NCBI GenBank assembly: GCA_002633005.1
Contig: NMRA01000178.1
Coordinates: forward strand, 696,410 to 760,409
Length of the DNA: 64,000 bases
Source: Phoronis australis
Lineage: Eukaryota; Phoronida; Phoronidae
Direction: 5' to 3'
In this document: piece after piece, positions 1 through 10,834 of the stretch
Position numbering within the stretch: position 1 is the stretch's first letter
How the letters are laid out: the number at the start of each line of letters is the position of its first letter
Position numbers and translations under genes: made by a program
Notes under the pieces: generated by a model
Databases searched by the model: none
The model's input: the letters and a program-made list of their open reading frames with translations, nothing else
What the model was told of the DNA's origin: nothing

Positions 1-1223
1 GGGTGTTGATTTCACCCAAAGCCGATTATGGGTCCCCACGTGCTCTATTACACCGATAGTACCTCATGTGATCTATAAAGCATCGTTTCGCTAAAGCGTC
101 CCCTGATCAAAACGTGCATGAGTGGCATGTAGTTCGAGTTGACGTCACTTAACTCGTACCAGCCTGACTCTTGCCAGGTTCGCAAGTTTAATTTTTTTAG
201 AAAACAAAGTTTTTGAGTTTGAAAAGGTTTACACATAATAATATTTTCGAGGATTTAATGATCCAGAATAGGTTTAACTAGGCAACTCTCATTCTGAGGT
301 GGTTTACCCACGATGCAACACGTGTACTATTCACTTTCATGAGTCTTCACCTCAAAATCACTATACTAGTCTCCATTTCGTAATATCCTAATTATTACGT
401 CAATTCATCTTTGGAGTGCAAAAAAATTTTCATTTCGAGTAGCACTGCTGACATATGAAATTGGCAAAAAGTGTTGTGAAATATCAGTGCTCAATCTGAT
501 GATCATCTGAGGAGATTCTGGCATTTTGAAAAGTAGCCCAGTTCAATCCAGTGGGGCAAATGGGTCTATTTATGGTATCTCATTCAATTTCCATGTGATG
601 TCACTTACAATTGAAGCTACGATTGGTGAGTTATAATAGATGAAATTTTCAGTGATGTGCTTATATTACTCAAGCTTCAAATTTCGTCGTCATTTGATCA
701 CTTGCAGACCTATTAAAATCATAGGGGACTTCTCACACTTTAGACGTTGATGCGACGTGAGACAGTGGTACTATTAATCACACGTCAAGAGAGGGTCAAA
801 AGTAGCCTGTTCCCAGAAAGTATCTCTAATTACTAAGCCAACTAAGATGCTCACTGACTGTCTGGCTCGACTTTGGAATCGTTGGACCAGCAACTCATTG
901 ATACTAAACAACAGCTTCAAAACTCCGACATTTCCATCCTGTGAAATTCCTAAAGAAGGCGTCACTCTCTTTCAATGCACAACTCGACTTCTGGTTCGTG
1001 AGCAAATGACGTACTTATCGGAAGTAAAACGTGCACCATACCTCGGCGCAGCTAGTGGGTTGTGACGTTGCGGCAGTATTTGTGGTCCATGTACCAGTTG
1101 TCTGTGCTGAAATTAAAGTAGCTTCTCGTTGACACAGCTGAGAATTATTGAATTTGTTACAAGAAATAATCAGTTTGGTTCTTTAATTTTGATTTAAGCT
1201 GGGCGTTCTTAATTTTACAACAG
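1..1223. other. non-coding 5' flank or intron, no gene recognised
   Basis: No exon could be supported here. The first recognisable exon of the downstream VWD gene starts at 1224 after a pyrimidine-rich tract and a CAG acceptor. The amino-terminal half of its VWD domain, with the usual conserved Cys-x-x-x-Gly-Asp-Pro-His segment, was looked for and not seen, so those exons are probably left of the window or too divergent to call by eye. Short ORFs on both strands are low-complexity or unrelated to any family I know. Confidence 0.4.
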
Positions 1224-1436
1224 GTGGACGGACACAAAGTGACCCCTCCGTACACAGCCGAGTTTGACAAAGGGCGTTTTGTGAAAGTAGATCTTACCAG
1301 CTGCCGCACTGTGGTTGTTGAGACCGACTTTGGACTTAAGGTTCGAAACAAGGGAAGACGGCTTGATGTCACTATTCCAGCAGACTACAGAAATAAACTG
1401 TGTGGACTCTGCGGCAACTTCAACGGCAAAAAATTT
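1224..1436 (+). CDS. exon: C-terminal half of VWD domain
   Basis: Acceptor CAG ends at 1223 and donor GTAAGT starts at 1437; the exon is 71 codons, phase 0 at both ends. It reads through the beta-strand region of a VWD domain and ends just after the CGLCGNFNG signature, the calcium-binding and disulphide region of this fold. The next exon resumes about 2.4 kb downstream after a repeat-rich intron. Confidence 0.85.
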
Positions 1437-4400
1437 GTAAGTTATAGATTATAATCATGCGTGCACCCAGGCTAAAATATACGCGGACTCGAAGTTTTCG
1501 GTATGCGGACTTTTACTGGCAAAAATCAACTTGGACTAAAAAAGGGGGGTATTACGTTCAGTCCAACAAATTGTGCATCTGCACAGAATTCTTGTGGACT
1601 TTGTGGACTTTTGTCTCGCATGACGGCCGCTCTGTCGTTCAGCAATTTTTCCAGACGCGGGGGTTCTGAACGTGCGATAACATCTGGCTCCTTTGTAAAC
1701 TGCCCAGCACAGTCTTTTGTAGAGTATGACATCAAGCAGGCCAATTATCTCCCAGGCTTCAGAGGGTTACTGAAACCTGGCAGAATGGATTGTCTTAAAG
1801 GAGCATGCCACTCAAAAAAACAACCTAATTTGTATCAATTTAGATCGAGTAGTTCTACTCCATAACGACACGTACGGTTGCGTTACCTGACACCTGACGG
1901 CAGACGGAGGTGTTGAAATTATCCAATGATGTCATCGGTTTCACATGCAGTGTGTTCAGCAGTTCTCAACACGGGTTACTGGTGCCAGCTTATCGCTTGA
2001 AGTCATCGTTTAACACCAATAAATCATCAAGCTTCGATGTAAAAACCTTAAAAATACACCGAGTTCATATAAAAACGTGTTGTTTTATTTCGCTCTTACG
2101 GATTTATTGGTATTTGGACACACCGTAGCCTACAAAGTTCGGCAGGCCAATGAAGTCCGTAGCAGGAGTTTGGGGTCTGTTCGGAGATAATTTCGAAATA
2201 TTTTCCGTGAGATACAGACACGACAACTTTGATCTGTGTTGTTTAGACTTGTGATTTTTTGAGTTCTAAACACAGAACGCTTGATATCCTGGCCAATGCC
2301 TCGGAGGCCGAACAGGCCCGTCGCGACCGGCCGGATTGACTCGTTATCCCGGTTAGTGGCTCGGAAACTGATCAGACATCACGAACCTAAACCATCCAAA
2401 GTTCAGTGGAAACTAAACTTCCAGTCAACATGAGAAAATACTATACTAGTGAGCCAAAGTAATGTGATTATGTTGGTGAATTATCATCTTTTTCAGTGAG
2501 GCGTGGAATACATTGCAAGTAGTTTATCCCGTTCAATCCGCCATCTTTTGATCACATCACGCGACCTAATGTATAAAAGTCCGAAAAGATTTCTGTCCCC
2601 GACCGGCACTCGAACCCAGTTTACATACACAATGGAGATCATGGGCAAGATGCCCGCTACTAAGTCCGATTAGATTTCTGTGGCTGACCAGTGGTCCCGG
2701 TGGCTTAGTGGCTAGAGCGTCTGCACGGTTAGCGAAAGGTCTTGGGTTCGAGTCCCGGTCGAGGGCAGAATTCTTTTCGGACTAATATACATTAGGTCAC
2801 GTGACATGATTAAAAAGATGGCGGATTGAACGGAATAAACTACTTGCAACTATGGTGATGACCTACTTACTTTCCCTGTATCTCTCACTCTCTTTTCACC
2901 ACACGGATGTGGTAATCTACACTTGTCGTACTGTACATATCCTGCCTCCCGTTCAGTAACGCTAGGACCTCGCTAAAAAGCAAGACTTCCCGAGATTACG
3001 TGAGATATTGCCGTGCATTTTAAATAAGAACAAGTGACTTTGACTAGGTTTTAGGTAGGTCCTAGCGTCTACTGAACGCACGCCTGGTGATGTCTTATGA
3101 ATAGACGAAACGTTGAGATAACATGAACTTGTGCGAAGATTGTCCGTTTTCTAATTAAACGAGCAAAAAATGATGATAGACTGATTTACCACGGAGACGT
3201 TCTAGATATTTTACAATGAGCTTGCTTTTTCGCCTTGGAACTGACATTTGTCAACTGAAATAGAATAAAAGAAGTCAAAGTGCGCAATAACACAATACTT
3301 GTGTCGGCATGCACCTTCCTAACTTCTCCGACCACAGGAGGGCTTGTTCTAAAACCCACTTCTTTCCTTTCACGTTCGGTAGTCTTTTTTCACCTTCTGC
3401 TACCTACTCTTGTCCATGCAAAGTATTGTCCATTAATGTCTCAGCTAACTGTTATTCGTGCTTAGTGTTGTTGTCCATGTCAACGATGTCCATGATAATT
3501 GTTGTTCGTGCCAGCTGTTGTTCATGCCTGTTGATTTCCAAGCTAACTGTCGTCCATACCAACTGTTGCTCATGCCAACTGATGTCCAAGTTAATTGATG
3601 TCCAAGCTAACTGGTGTCCAACCCAACTGGTGTATATGCTAACTCTTGCCCATGCTAACTATATTGTCCATGCCGACTGTTGTCCATGTCAATTGTTATC
3701 AACTGGTATCCAGGCATGCCAATTGTTATCAGTGCCAATTGCTATCCATGATAACTGGTGTCCATGCTAACGTCATTTTCTCATTTCATGTCACCATGTG
3801 TCACCTCTCCATACCTCTAGGTCATAACTTTGATATAGTCGTCATTATTTCCCTTTTTCTCCAAAAGGATGACGCAGTCCTCAAAAATGGCAAAGACGTT
3901 GGCAAAGATTTCAATCTCCGGAACAAACGTGAAAGGAATAAAGCGTATGCACTTGTAGGAAACAGTTGGCTGGTTACGTCATCTACTAAGCATCGAGATC
4001 CCGCGTGAGTTGTATGACATGTCGTATTCCACCATGATTGTAACGTATTGGTGGGTGTCCTTTGGATACTTAGATGGCTATAACTTCACTTTAGATGGGT
4101 GCGAAGATGACCAATAAGCTAATGGTTTAACCGTGATTGTCAATATAAGCAAACTGTGCCTTGTTTTGAACCTTAAGTAAGCCCACAACCCCAACTGGCT
4201 ATAGCCTGCAAAATATCTACTCAGTTTTTGACTGCTAAATTTGCAAACACGTTATGTTAATTTCAATGATTGTTCTAAATAATTCACAAAGTACAACATG
4301 ATCGAAGGCATGTGTGGATTATCACCTCAGCGGTAATTTACGCCGATTCCAGATGCACCCCGGCAAAACCTCCGACAGACTGTGCTGCCAAACACTTTAA

Positions 4401-7400
4401 GAAGGCTCAGAAATTGTGCTGGGTCTTGCAAGACAATACGAGAAAGGGTGAGTTATTTTGCCTATGATCCCGCACACCTGGCCAGCCTAATAGAGCCATC
4501 CCGAATTACACAGCGCTAAACTTAAATCTTGCTATATTTACCCACATTTTTGTCTAGTTGCATTACTCTATTCGACCTTCCAACGCCAAAGAAAGATTGC
4601 TGCTTTGCTGTGGGCCGACGTGAGAAAGTTTGATAAACTGGACAAACAACCATGAATGGCGTGATGGGAAATTCTTCGCCTTCCTGACATCACTGAGAGA
4701 CACGAAAATATGTCTGATTTCCAAAACCAGGTCACGCGCTCCTTGACAAAGGAGAATTCTACCGCCATGTACTTCGGTACGGCCCTATGGTAGTTAATGG
4801 ATCGCCAACTCTATATATTCTTAATGGACAAAAACCTGTGATCGCACCCGTAAGTTGCGGCCAACACTGTTTGCCGAGAAATCACTATTCAATAGCTGCA
4901 CGTGATGTGAATCACTGTTTTACATCCGGCAAGTAAATTGTCTGCCTACCGAAAAGTGTTACCTCTTCTGGGAATTCCATTCGAAAGTTTCGGGCCGTAA
5001 ATCTGTTGTCTATGATCTATGGTGCAATGAGCATCCTCTTATATACTGCACAATTTTACGCTAATCGTTTAAAGCCTGGCCATTTTGTTGGTTCCCTCCC
5101 ATTTAAAGACAGTTTTACAATCAAAGTGTTTAAACTTGTTCACGGTAAGTCAATGAACCAATACTTGAAATGTGGAACTTTGTACCACCTGAATTATTGG
5201 TCTAACTACATGTATGGCTCCTATCCACGCTTCTAACAGTATGCTCATCGGATTTGCTTTGACAGGTGTGTTTGTGAAATGTTTAAAACGGTATGATGGA
5301 GACGCTGCTTATGACGATTGTGTTTTCGACGTTTGTCGCGGTCGGGACCACTGTGAGAGCATCGCTTCGTTTGCTGAAGAATGTCGATTGATTGGTGCTC
5401 TTCGCCGACACTGGAGGAGATTAACCAAATGTCGTAAGTTGATTTTTAAAAGCAAAGAAATTAAAATGGGGGTAAAATTAAGTTTGATTTTAATCACGTA
5501 TCTCACCATGAGAAATGCAAGTAAACTGAAACATGATATGTTATGAAAATCGATTTTTCTACCACTGACTCATTTTCTTCATTTGTTAATCAACAGCCTA
5601 TACTAGTGGAAAACAACAGCTTTTGTAGTACTTGTTGTTCTAAAAAGTGAAATCCGACTAATCGCCTTCACTCTCCTTACAGATATAATTGCACAGATTA
5701 AACCTCTCTGAATTTTTCATGGATACTGCGTTATAGAATGTTGATTTGACTTTCAGGCACAGCCTTGAATAAATAAAATTGGTCATATTTAATAGCTCTT
5801 ATTTTTACTTATACTGTGCCCAACCATTCGCTTACTCGTATTTCATTTCAATTCAACAAGGAAAACGTTTTGCAAACCTTTTGATAAAAGTATCCAATTT
5901 GTCAGTGCCTGGAATTTTCTGTTAACGTAACAGAATTTATTCCTGAGGACTTCAGTGGCCGGTTGAAACAGTCTCAATATAGGGACTCAACTAAGGTCCC
6001 AAACTCTTTTTTGCGTATTTGTGTCTTTATGGACACACAAATGCAATACTTTTCTACTATTTCATCTTTATTATGAGCTCCTCTTTGATTAATGACATTT
6101 TCTTATGATATAGCTAAAAACTGAGCCCAGAGTTCATTGAAAATAAATAGGGACTCCGTCTCAGTTCTTAAATTGGGGGTGTTGCACGAAAAGATCCCTA
6201 ATTATTTTCTATAATATTGACAATTCAACGTTGAGTTCACTCTCGATTTGTATCAAAGTCGAAAGTAGTCTTAGTAATGAAACTAATACAAGAAAAGGCA
6301 ATCGATGTTTTCATACGTAGTAGATTTAGGAAACTTAGTCGAGTCCCTATTTGGGATTGTTTCATGCAACCAGACGCAGAATCCTCGTGAGGCAATTTGG
6401 GCTTATTCGGTCCGATTTTAATTTTGCTCTACATCAACGAGTTGCATTCCGTAGACCTTACTTCAAACCCTACATGCATGCACCCACACCGTGAGGCTCC
6501 TACTGCATTCAGAGTGAAAACTGCGGACCAGTTGGACTGGTCAAGTTGGTCCATGGGGCATCGCAGACGATTAGCTTTTACAGTCATTCCCTGGCGCTGA
6601 CAAATTCGGGTTGGAAACTCGAAGGTTCGGATTTGTAGCTGGACTCTACTTTATATATGAGCTATATAGAGTTTGATCTTATTGTCAATCCACGTAAACC
6701 GGTGTTCTTGCCCACGCTAGCGCTGAATTGTGGTAAAAACGCCGTCTACCGTACGAGAATGACAGCATGTCCAGCAACCTGCGCCGACCCGCACGCGCCA
6801 AAGCACTGTGGCAAACCCAAAGGAGAGGGTTGCGCCTGCAAAAGGGGTTACATCCTGGAAGCGGGCAACTGTGTGAAGCGCAAAAAATGTGGATGTGCGT
6901 CTAGTGATGGCAGTTACCATAAGGTAGGCCATAGGCGGATCCAGAGGTAATCAAGGGGGTCCGGATATCCCTTTTCCCTTGATTTTCGTGATATCAAACC
7001 TATAATTTTCAAATTTTTGACTAAGATCCTCTTTTTAAACAAATCCTTGATCCTGGACCCCCTTTAAAAAATCCTGACTTGGCGAAGTTGGTTCAACTCG
7101 TGTCGGTCCTTCATTCAACTCGAGTCCACTATTTCACAAATCGTTAATCCTGTTCAGACAGGCTTGTTTTTGTTGGAAAACATGAGAAGATCTGAAAGGT
7201 GAAGCGCCTTTTTGTTCCTTCCGTTTATTTTTGAACGCGGACTCAATGGGAGCACTGATCACACTTATGAGACTGGACTTGAGACTCGCCTTCTAATTAC
7301 ATGCTGTGATAGCTTCAGTTTCAACCTATTTGGATTTAAGGTGAAAAAATCTGGCGTTTTTAGTCAAAAATAATATTCCATTTAGGCGGTTATAAAATCG

Positions 7401-8058
7401 GTCTCATTTTTTCCATACTCGTGATTAATTCAGAGGACTGTCAGCTCAGTAAAGCTTCAGACTATACTCACGAACTTCCATGTCACAGCCGTTGTAACAG
7501 TGGCCGTCAGGGGAATTTCAGAACAAACAATAGGAAACAGTTGCCGATGAAGAAAAATATTTTTGACACCAGAACAAGATTTTTAAAGGCGACATTTTGA
7601 GCTAGAGACCATGCAATTGTACCAAACACCAAAATGTTTGTCCATGTTTGAACAAAGCGTTTCACTTATCTATTCTTGAACAAGTAGTTATGAAATAAAA
7701 AATAATAATAAATGTTGAAGTGAACTATTTACAGTTTCACGCTTTTCTGAACTTTTTAATCCCAAATCATTTATACTTAAGTCCTGTATTAGTAAGAAAT
7801 TTGTAGAAATCCATTTTAAAGTTGTATAGATCGAGATTGCAAAAGCCATCTTTTGGTGATGAATTTCAGTTTGCCTTAAGTGGCAACCTACTGCCTTGTC
7901 GTCGCTGTATGGCTCACTTTGTTTTCCAGCATGGTGAACGATGGCTTACTGCTGACTGCAAATTCCGCAAATTCTGCAGACGGGGAAAAATCTGCGAGAA
8001 GCCGTTCTGGTGCAAAAAGACGTGTGGTCTGCACGGGGGGACAGTTGTCTGCAAATAA
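1224..8058 (+). CDS. VWD-C8-TIL domain secreted protein, 3' part (mucin/zonadhesin/FCGBP-like)
   Basis: Six exons can be joined with matching phases: 1224-1436, 3868-4004, 4353-4447, 5266-5433, 6721-6923 and 7930-8058 (stop TAA). They encode about 314 residues. Exons 1-2 carry the second half of a von Willebrand factor type D domain, with CGLCGNFNG near 1401 and GNSW near 3958. Exons 3-4 carry a cysteine-rich C8 domain. Exon 5 is a trypsin-inhibitor-like (TIL) cysteine-rich domain with nine cysteines. Exon 6 is a short basic, cysteine-rich tail. This order is the repeating unit of vWF, gel-forming mucins, zonadhesin, SCO-spondin and FCGBP, which are secreted multimerising or adhesive proteins. 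The start and any earlier VWD units are missing, so the exact paralogue cannot be named. AATAAA follows at 8054 and 8184. Domain calls are firm; the role in mucus, matrix or adhesion is inference from the family. Confidence 0.85.
1638..1765 (+). repeat. dispersed repeat with a conserved open frame (copy 1)
   Basis: This stretch is clearly related to 10185-10310 on the opposite strand. Both copies keep an open frame reading GGSER-ITS, FVNCPA-SFV, YD-KQANYLPG. The copies differ at roughly one base in five yet neither has a stop across about 36 codons. It lies in the first visible intron of the VWD gene. I do not recognise the peptide; a fragment of a mobile-element protein is the simplest reading. 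Confidence 0.5.
2511..2693 (-). mobile_element. tRNA-derived SINE (left member of an inverted pair)
   Basis: Read on the minus strand there is a Pol III B-box-like GGGTTCGAGTGCC near 2605-2617, then a body passing through a GATGGCGGATTGAACGG segment and ending in ATAAACTACTTGCAA. The same body occurs in the opposite orientation at 2775-2850. The A-box half of this copy is degenerate. It lies in an intron of the VWD gene. Confidence 0.6.
2695..2857 (+). mobile_element. tRNA-derived SINE (right member of an inverted pair)
   Basis: The head is tRNA-like: an A-box-like TGGCTTAGTGGCTAGAGC near 2701 and a B-box GGGTTCGAGTCCC near 2752. No clean acceptor stem forms, so a functional tRNA is unlikely. 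The 3' body (2775-2850) is an inverted match to 2516-2590. The pair is arranged head to head and would fold into a long hairpin if transcribed in the host intron. Confidence 0.65.
2954..3078 (+). mobile_element. MITE-like repeat (family copy 1)
   Basis: It shares a core, CCTCGCTAAAAAGCAAGACTT followed by a GAGATTACG...AGATATTGCC segment, with 25012-25160 (same orientation) and 9067-9200 (opposite orientation). The best-preserved copy, at 25 kb, has 12-bp terminal inverted repeats. No coding capacity is visible, so a non-autonomous DNA element is the likely nature. Confidence 0.55.
3409..3775. repeat. degenerate minisatellite, unit about 17-18 bp
   Basis: Variants of TGTCCATGCCAACTGT recur about twenty times with changes and small length shifts. 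The apparent long ORF over this stretch is produced by the repeat. It lies just upstream of the second exon of the VWD gene (3868). Confidence 0.75.
4492..4788 (+). mobile_element. TIR DNA-transposon relic (copy 1 of the 390-bp family)
   Basis: It begins with a degenerate GAGCCATCCCGAATTACACA and ends with CGGCCCTA. It aligns over most of its length to the reverse complement of 44119-44510, including GCATTACTCTATTCGACCTTCCAA and GAGAAAGTTTGATAAACT-like blocks. No ORF of note. It sits in the intron between the two C8 exons of the VWD gene. Confidence 0.6.
6934..7075. mobile_element. small inverted-repeat element
   Basis: GGCGGATCCAG with CAAGGGGGTCC near 6936-6962 is mirrored by GATCCTGGACCCCC near 7049-7064. 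A related GGGGCGGATCCAGGATTTT terminus occurs at 15924. It begins just past the donor at 6924 of the TIL exon. A MITE-like nature is inferred from the inverted ends only. Confidence 0.4.
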
Positions 8059-8819
8059 AAGACCGATACTACAAGAAGGCTGCCTGCCATTAAGATCCGC
8101 TTTGATCATGACATTTTGTGATAACTGAAAATCTCGGAAACCGTTGATACTGAGATAACTCTATACACATGCTTGTATAAACAAATAAAACACGTGAATA
8201 GTTTAAACTATACTAATGTTTTACTGGAAAGTGATAATCCTGATAATATCGACGACACGCAAAGCTGTGTAACTATTGTAGGTTACGTTCATTATCCTAT
8301 CTTGCCCTAATCTCTCGATGATCAGCAGCGGATTTGATTAGGGATGGCCCGCTTGCTCGAATAACTCTGAATCAAAGACGCCGGTGCTGTAAATTTTATA
8401 CAAAATCCGTCTGTAGGGGTACTTTTGGCCAGTTACGCAAAGTGTATTTAAAAAGTCACGGGTGCAGTACCGGCATACTGGTAAGCATATGCACGTGGCC
8501 TGAAACAAACCTTAATCAACGCTGTAACTTTGCTGTCCTTGGTATAAAATGTAAAGTTACCAACCAACTCCCTCTGTCGTGAATTTTCACAATTAATATA
8601 GTCAAAGTTTGGACACACCTTAATTCGTGCTCATTGTCTAAAGGCAGATATAAACCCGGTTTTTACTCAGGTCTCAAACTTTTCTTAACCACGACAGATA
8701 CTTGTATTTCTACCCAGAAACAGATCACATGATATATTGGCAACTTGATAGAGTGACTTTCTAAAGCTGCTTTGGACTCATAACAACAAAATGTTTAGAA
8801 TCCGTTTTGTTTATTTACA

Positions 8820-9030
8820 CCAACCTCTAACCTATTCACACTGGCACGACATATCCGTCGGCTTAGTGCCATCTTCAGGTTTTACAAGAACGAGGATGGG
8901 AATCCAATACACTGACACGGTGGGCAATTGCGTAATATTTTCCGGGTAGACGAACGGAGGGGTTTGAACCTAGGATCTTTCGCTTGCCAGTTCAGTACTC
9001 TCACCAGTAGACCACTGACAGAGCCCGAAC
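8820..9030 (-). mobile_element. tRNA-derived SINE with a conserved tail
   Basis: On the minus strand a tRNA-like head has an A-box-like TGGTCTACTGGTGAGAGTA and a B-box-like GGTTCAAACC between about 9015 and 8960. The body then runs into GAAGATGGCACTAAGCCGAC and ends in GGTTGGTGTAAATAAAC near 8820. The same tail motif reappears at about 9457 and in both arms of the foldback at 40290-40446, so this tail is a shared module in this genome. Confidence 0.6.
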
Positions 9031-9066
9031 CATTAACTTCGAGGGTAAATTGCTATAGGCCTACTT

Positions 9067-9200
9067 AGGTAGAGTTCAGTGGCTGTCTCCCGGCTAATAA
9101 ATCTAGCCATCACGTGCTCTCCGATTTAAAATGCACCGCAATATCTCACGTAATCTCGCGAAGTCTATCTTTTAGCGAGGTCCTAGCGTAGCTCCTAAGT
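9067..9200 (-). mobile_element. MITE-like repeat (family copy 2)
   Basis: Opposite orientation to copies at 2954 and 25012. It begins TAGGTAGAGTTCAGTGGCTG and contains the complement of the shared GAGATTACG and AGATATTGC blocks. The far end is more diverged. Confidence 0.55.
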
Positions 9201-10184
9201 GTTATTGCTTGACTGAAAGACATTGTCGCTTTACTCCAGGTGCACAGCTTCATAGGTCTCTCTTTTAGTCCAGGTCACTGTCTAGTATCCGGATATTGTG
9301 TTTTTGACGACATATGCTCTGCCATGGGCGGCGCACCCCCCCCCCCACTTTTTTCAATGCTGCCGTAGTCCGTCCATGTCTGCTACACATAATACTAGAG
9401 AAGTATTGCCCTCTGTCCAGCATTTCGTGTCCACGACAATTAACACTGGTTTTCAAGTTGGTGTAAATAGACCCAACACATTTTAGACGCCAGAATGTTT
9501 GACGATGGAAGTTAGTGGTCATCCCTTTCATAACTTGCCGAGTTTTGTGTAAATTGCAAGTCACTTAATGATATTGATCTCGGTTGGAAACCTCTCTTCA
9601 TAACGGATTTCGTTAAATTTTACGACAATTTTCCCTTTAGAAACTTGTAGTCACTTTTATAGTAGGTTATATCCCAGCATGTAGGCTACATCTCTTGTAC
9701 ACATTCCCATTTTCGTATAGGACTTCGATTGTACGATTGTCCAACACGACACCAGGAATAATTGCAGACAGGTGTTGCGACACGATTTTTTCATTACGGC
9801 GTTTTGCCGTTGCTCCCAACTTGTTCGATTCTATAGCCCAACAACAAGTTGGGAAGTTTACCCTTGGAGCCAATATCTTACACGACTGATTAAGTCCATT
9901 CTGGCATTTATGGTCGCAGGGCCAGCTCTCTTTTGTTCGTTAATTGCTCTAATCTCCAATACGATCGTATCTACCCTGACTGGGCTGTACTGTTAAAAAT
10001 AAAAGTTAAGTTATAACTCATGTGAACATAAACCAATAGCATTTCTGAAATCTTCGTCAAATGGTGATCATGTTTAGTTTTTGAATCGCCAAAATCGCCC
10101 AACAGCAACCGAAGTTACGACAATCTATTCTTAACAAAAACACCAATTCACTCTGAGTTTGGCTATGTTCAGACGTGGGTCTGC

Positions 10185-10310
10185 AATAAGCCTGGTAGAT
10201 AATTGGCCTGCTTGTTGTCGTAACAGACAAAAGAGTGTGCTGGGCAGTTAACAAAGAAGCTAGATGTTATCACTCGCTCAGAACCCCCTACGTCTGGAAA
10301 AGTCACTGAA
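10185..10310 (-). repeat. dispersed repeat with a conserved open frame (copy 2)
   Basis: Inverted counterpart of 1638-1765, about 8.5 kb away. The minus-strand frame keeps GGSERVITS, FVNCPAHSFV and KQANYLPG. See copy 1 for interpretation. Confidence 0.5.
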
Positions 10311-10834
10311 AGGGAAAACGCTGTCGTGTGTACACGAAGAGATACACGGCGATTCTGCATGCACGCAGTGGTCCAAGCACTCAGATTTTCCGCATTCGAT
10401 CTCGCATACGATTTTTGTATAGTGCTTTACACACTTCAATTTTTCAAAGACGACGCAGTGTGCGAGTGATAAGCTCTAAAATCGTGTCTTAACATGTGTT
10501 TGCCCTCTCCTAGTTGTCGCATGAAATATCAAGTCGTGTACGAACAATTGTAGTGTGTTGACAGAGTTCGCTATGCGTCTGCAATGGGCATGTTTTGTTC
10601 CATGGGCTGATTTCCGATGCTTTTCTTCGAAAAATAATATTTGCTGCGTTTGTGGACCCTTGCGGCTATCTTTTACTCACACGTTAGGTAGATTTCCCTG
10701 CTTGTAAAGCAACATAGAAAAATCTGTTTGCTTTTCAATTCCTGTTTTTTCCGAAAAGTTGAGGGAGGTGAGGGGAGCACCCCGTGGGGACATTTGGTGA
10801 GGGTTACTCTTTCCCCTGCTACCCTTCAAGCCAA

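Larger units (their letters stand above)
8190..10834. other. intergenic region between the VWD gene and the GT32 gene
   Basis: The region holds the SINE at 8820-9030, the MITE copy at 9067-9200, a C-rich run near 9338-9349, and the second copy of the conserved-frame repeat at 10185-10310. No gene was recognised. The small ORFs around 9.3-9.9 kb occur on both strands over the same DNA and have no family resemblance that I know. Confidence 0.5.

Noticed and set aside
2696-2768. Possible functional tRNA gene
   Set aside because: A and B boxes are present but no acceptor stem or consistent cloverleaf forms, and the body continues as a repeat shared with the inverted copy, so it is a tRNA-derived SINE.
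3309-3770. 150-residue ORF rich in Cys and Asn
   Set aside because: Produced by the 17-18 bp minisatellite; not a protein gene.
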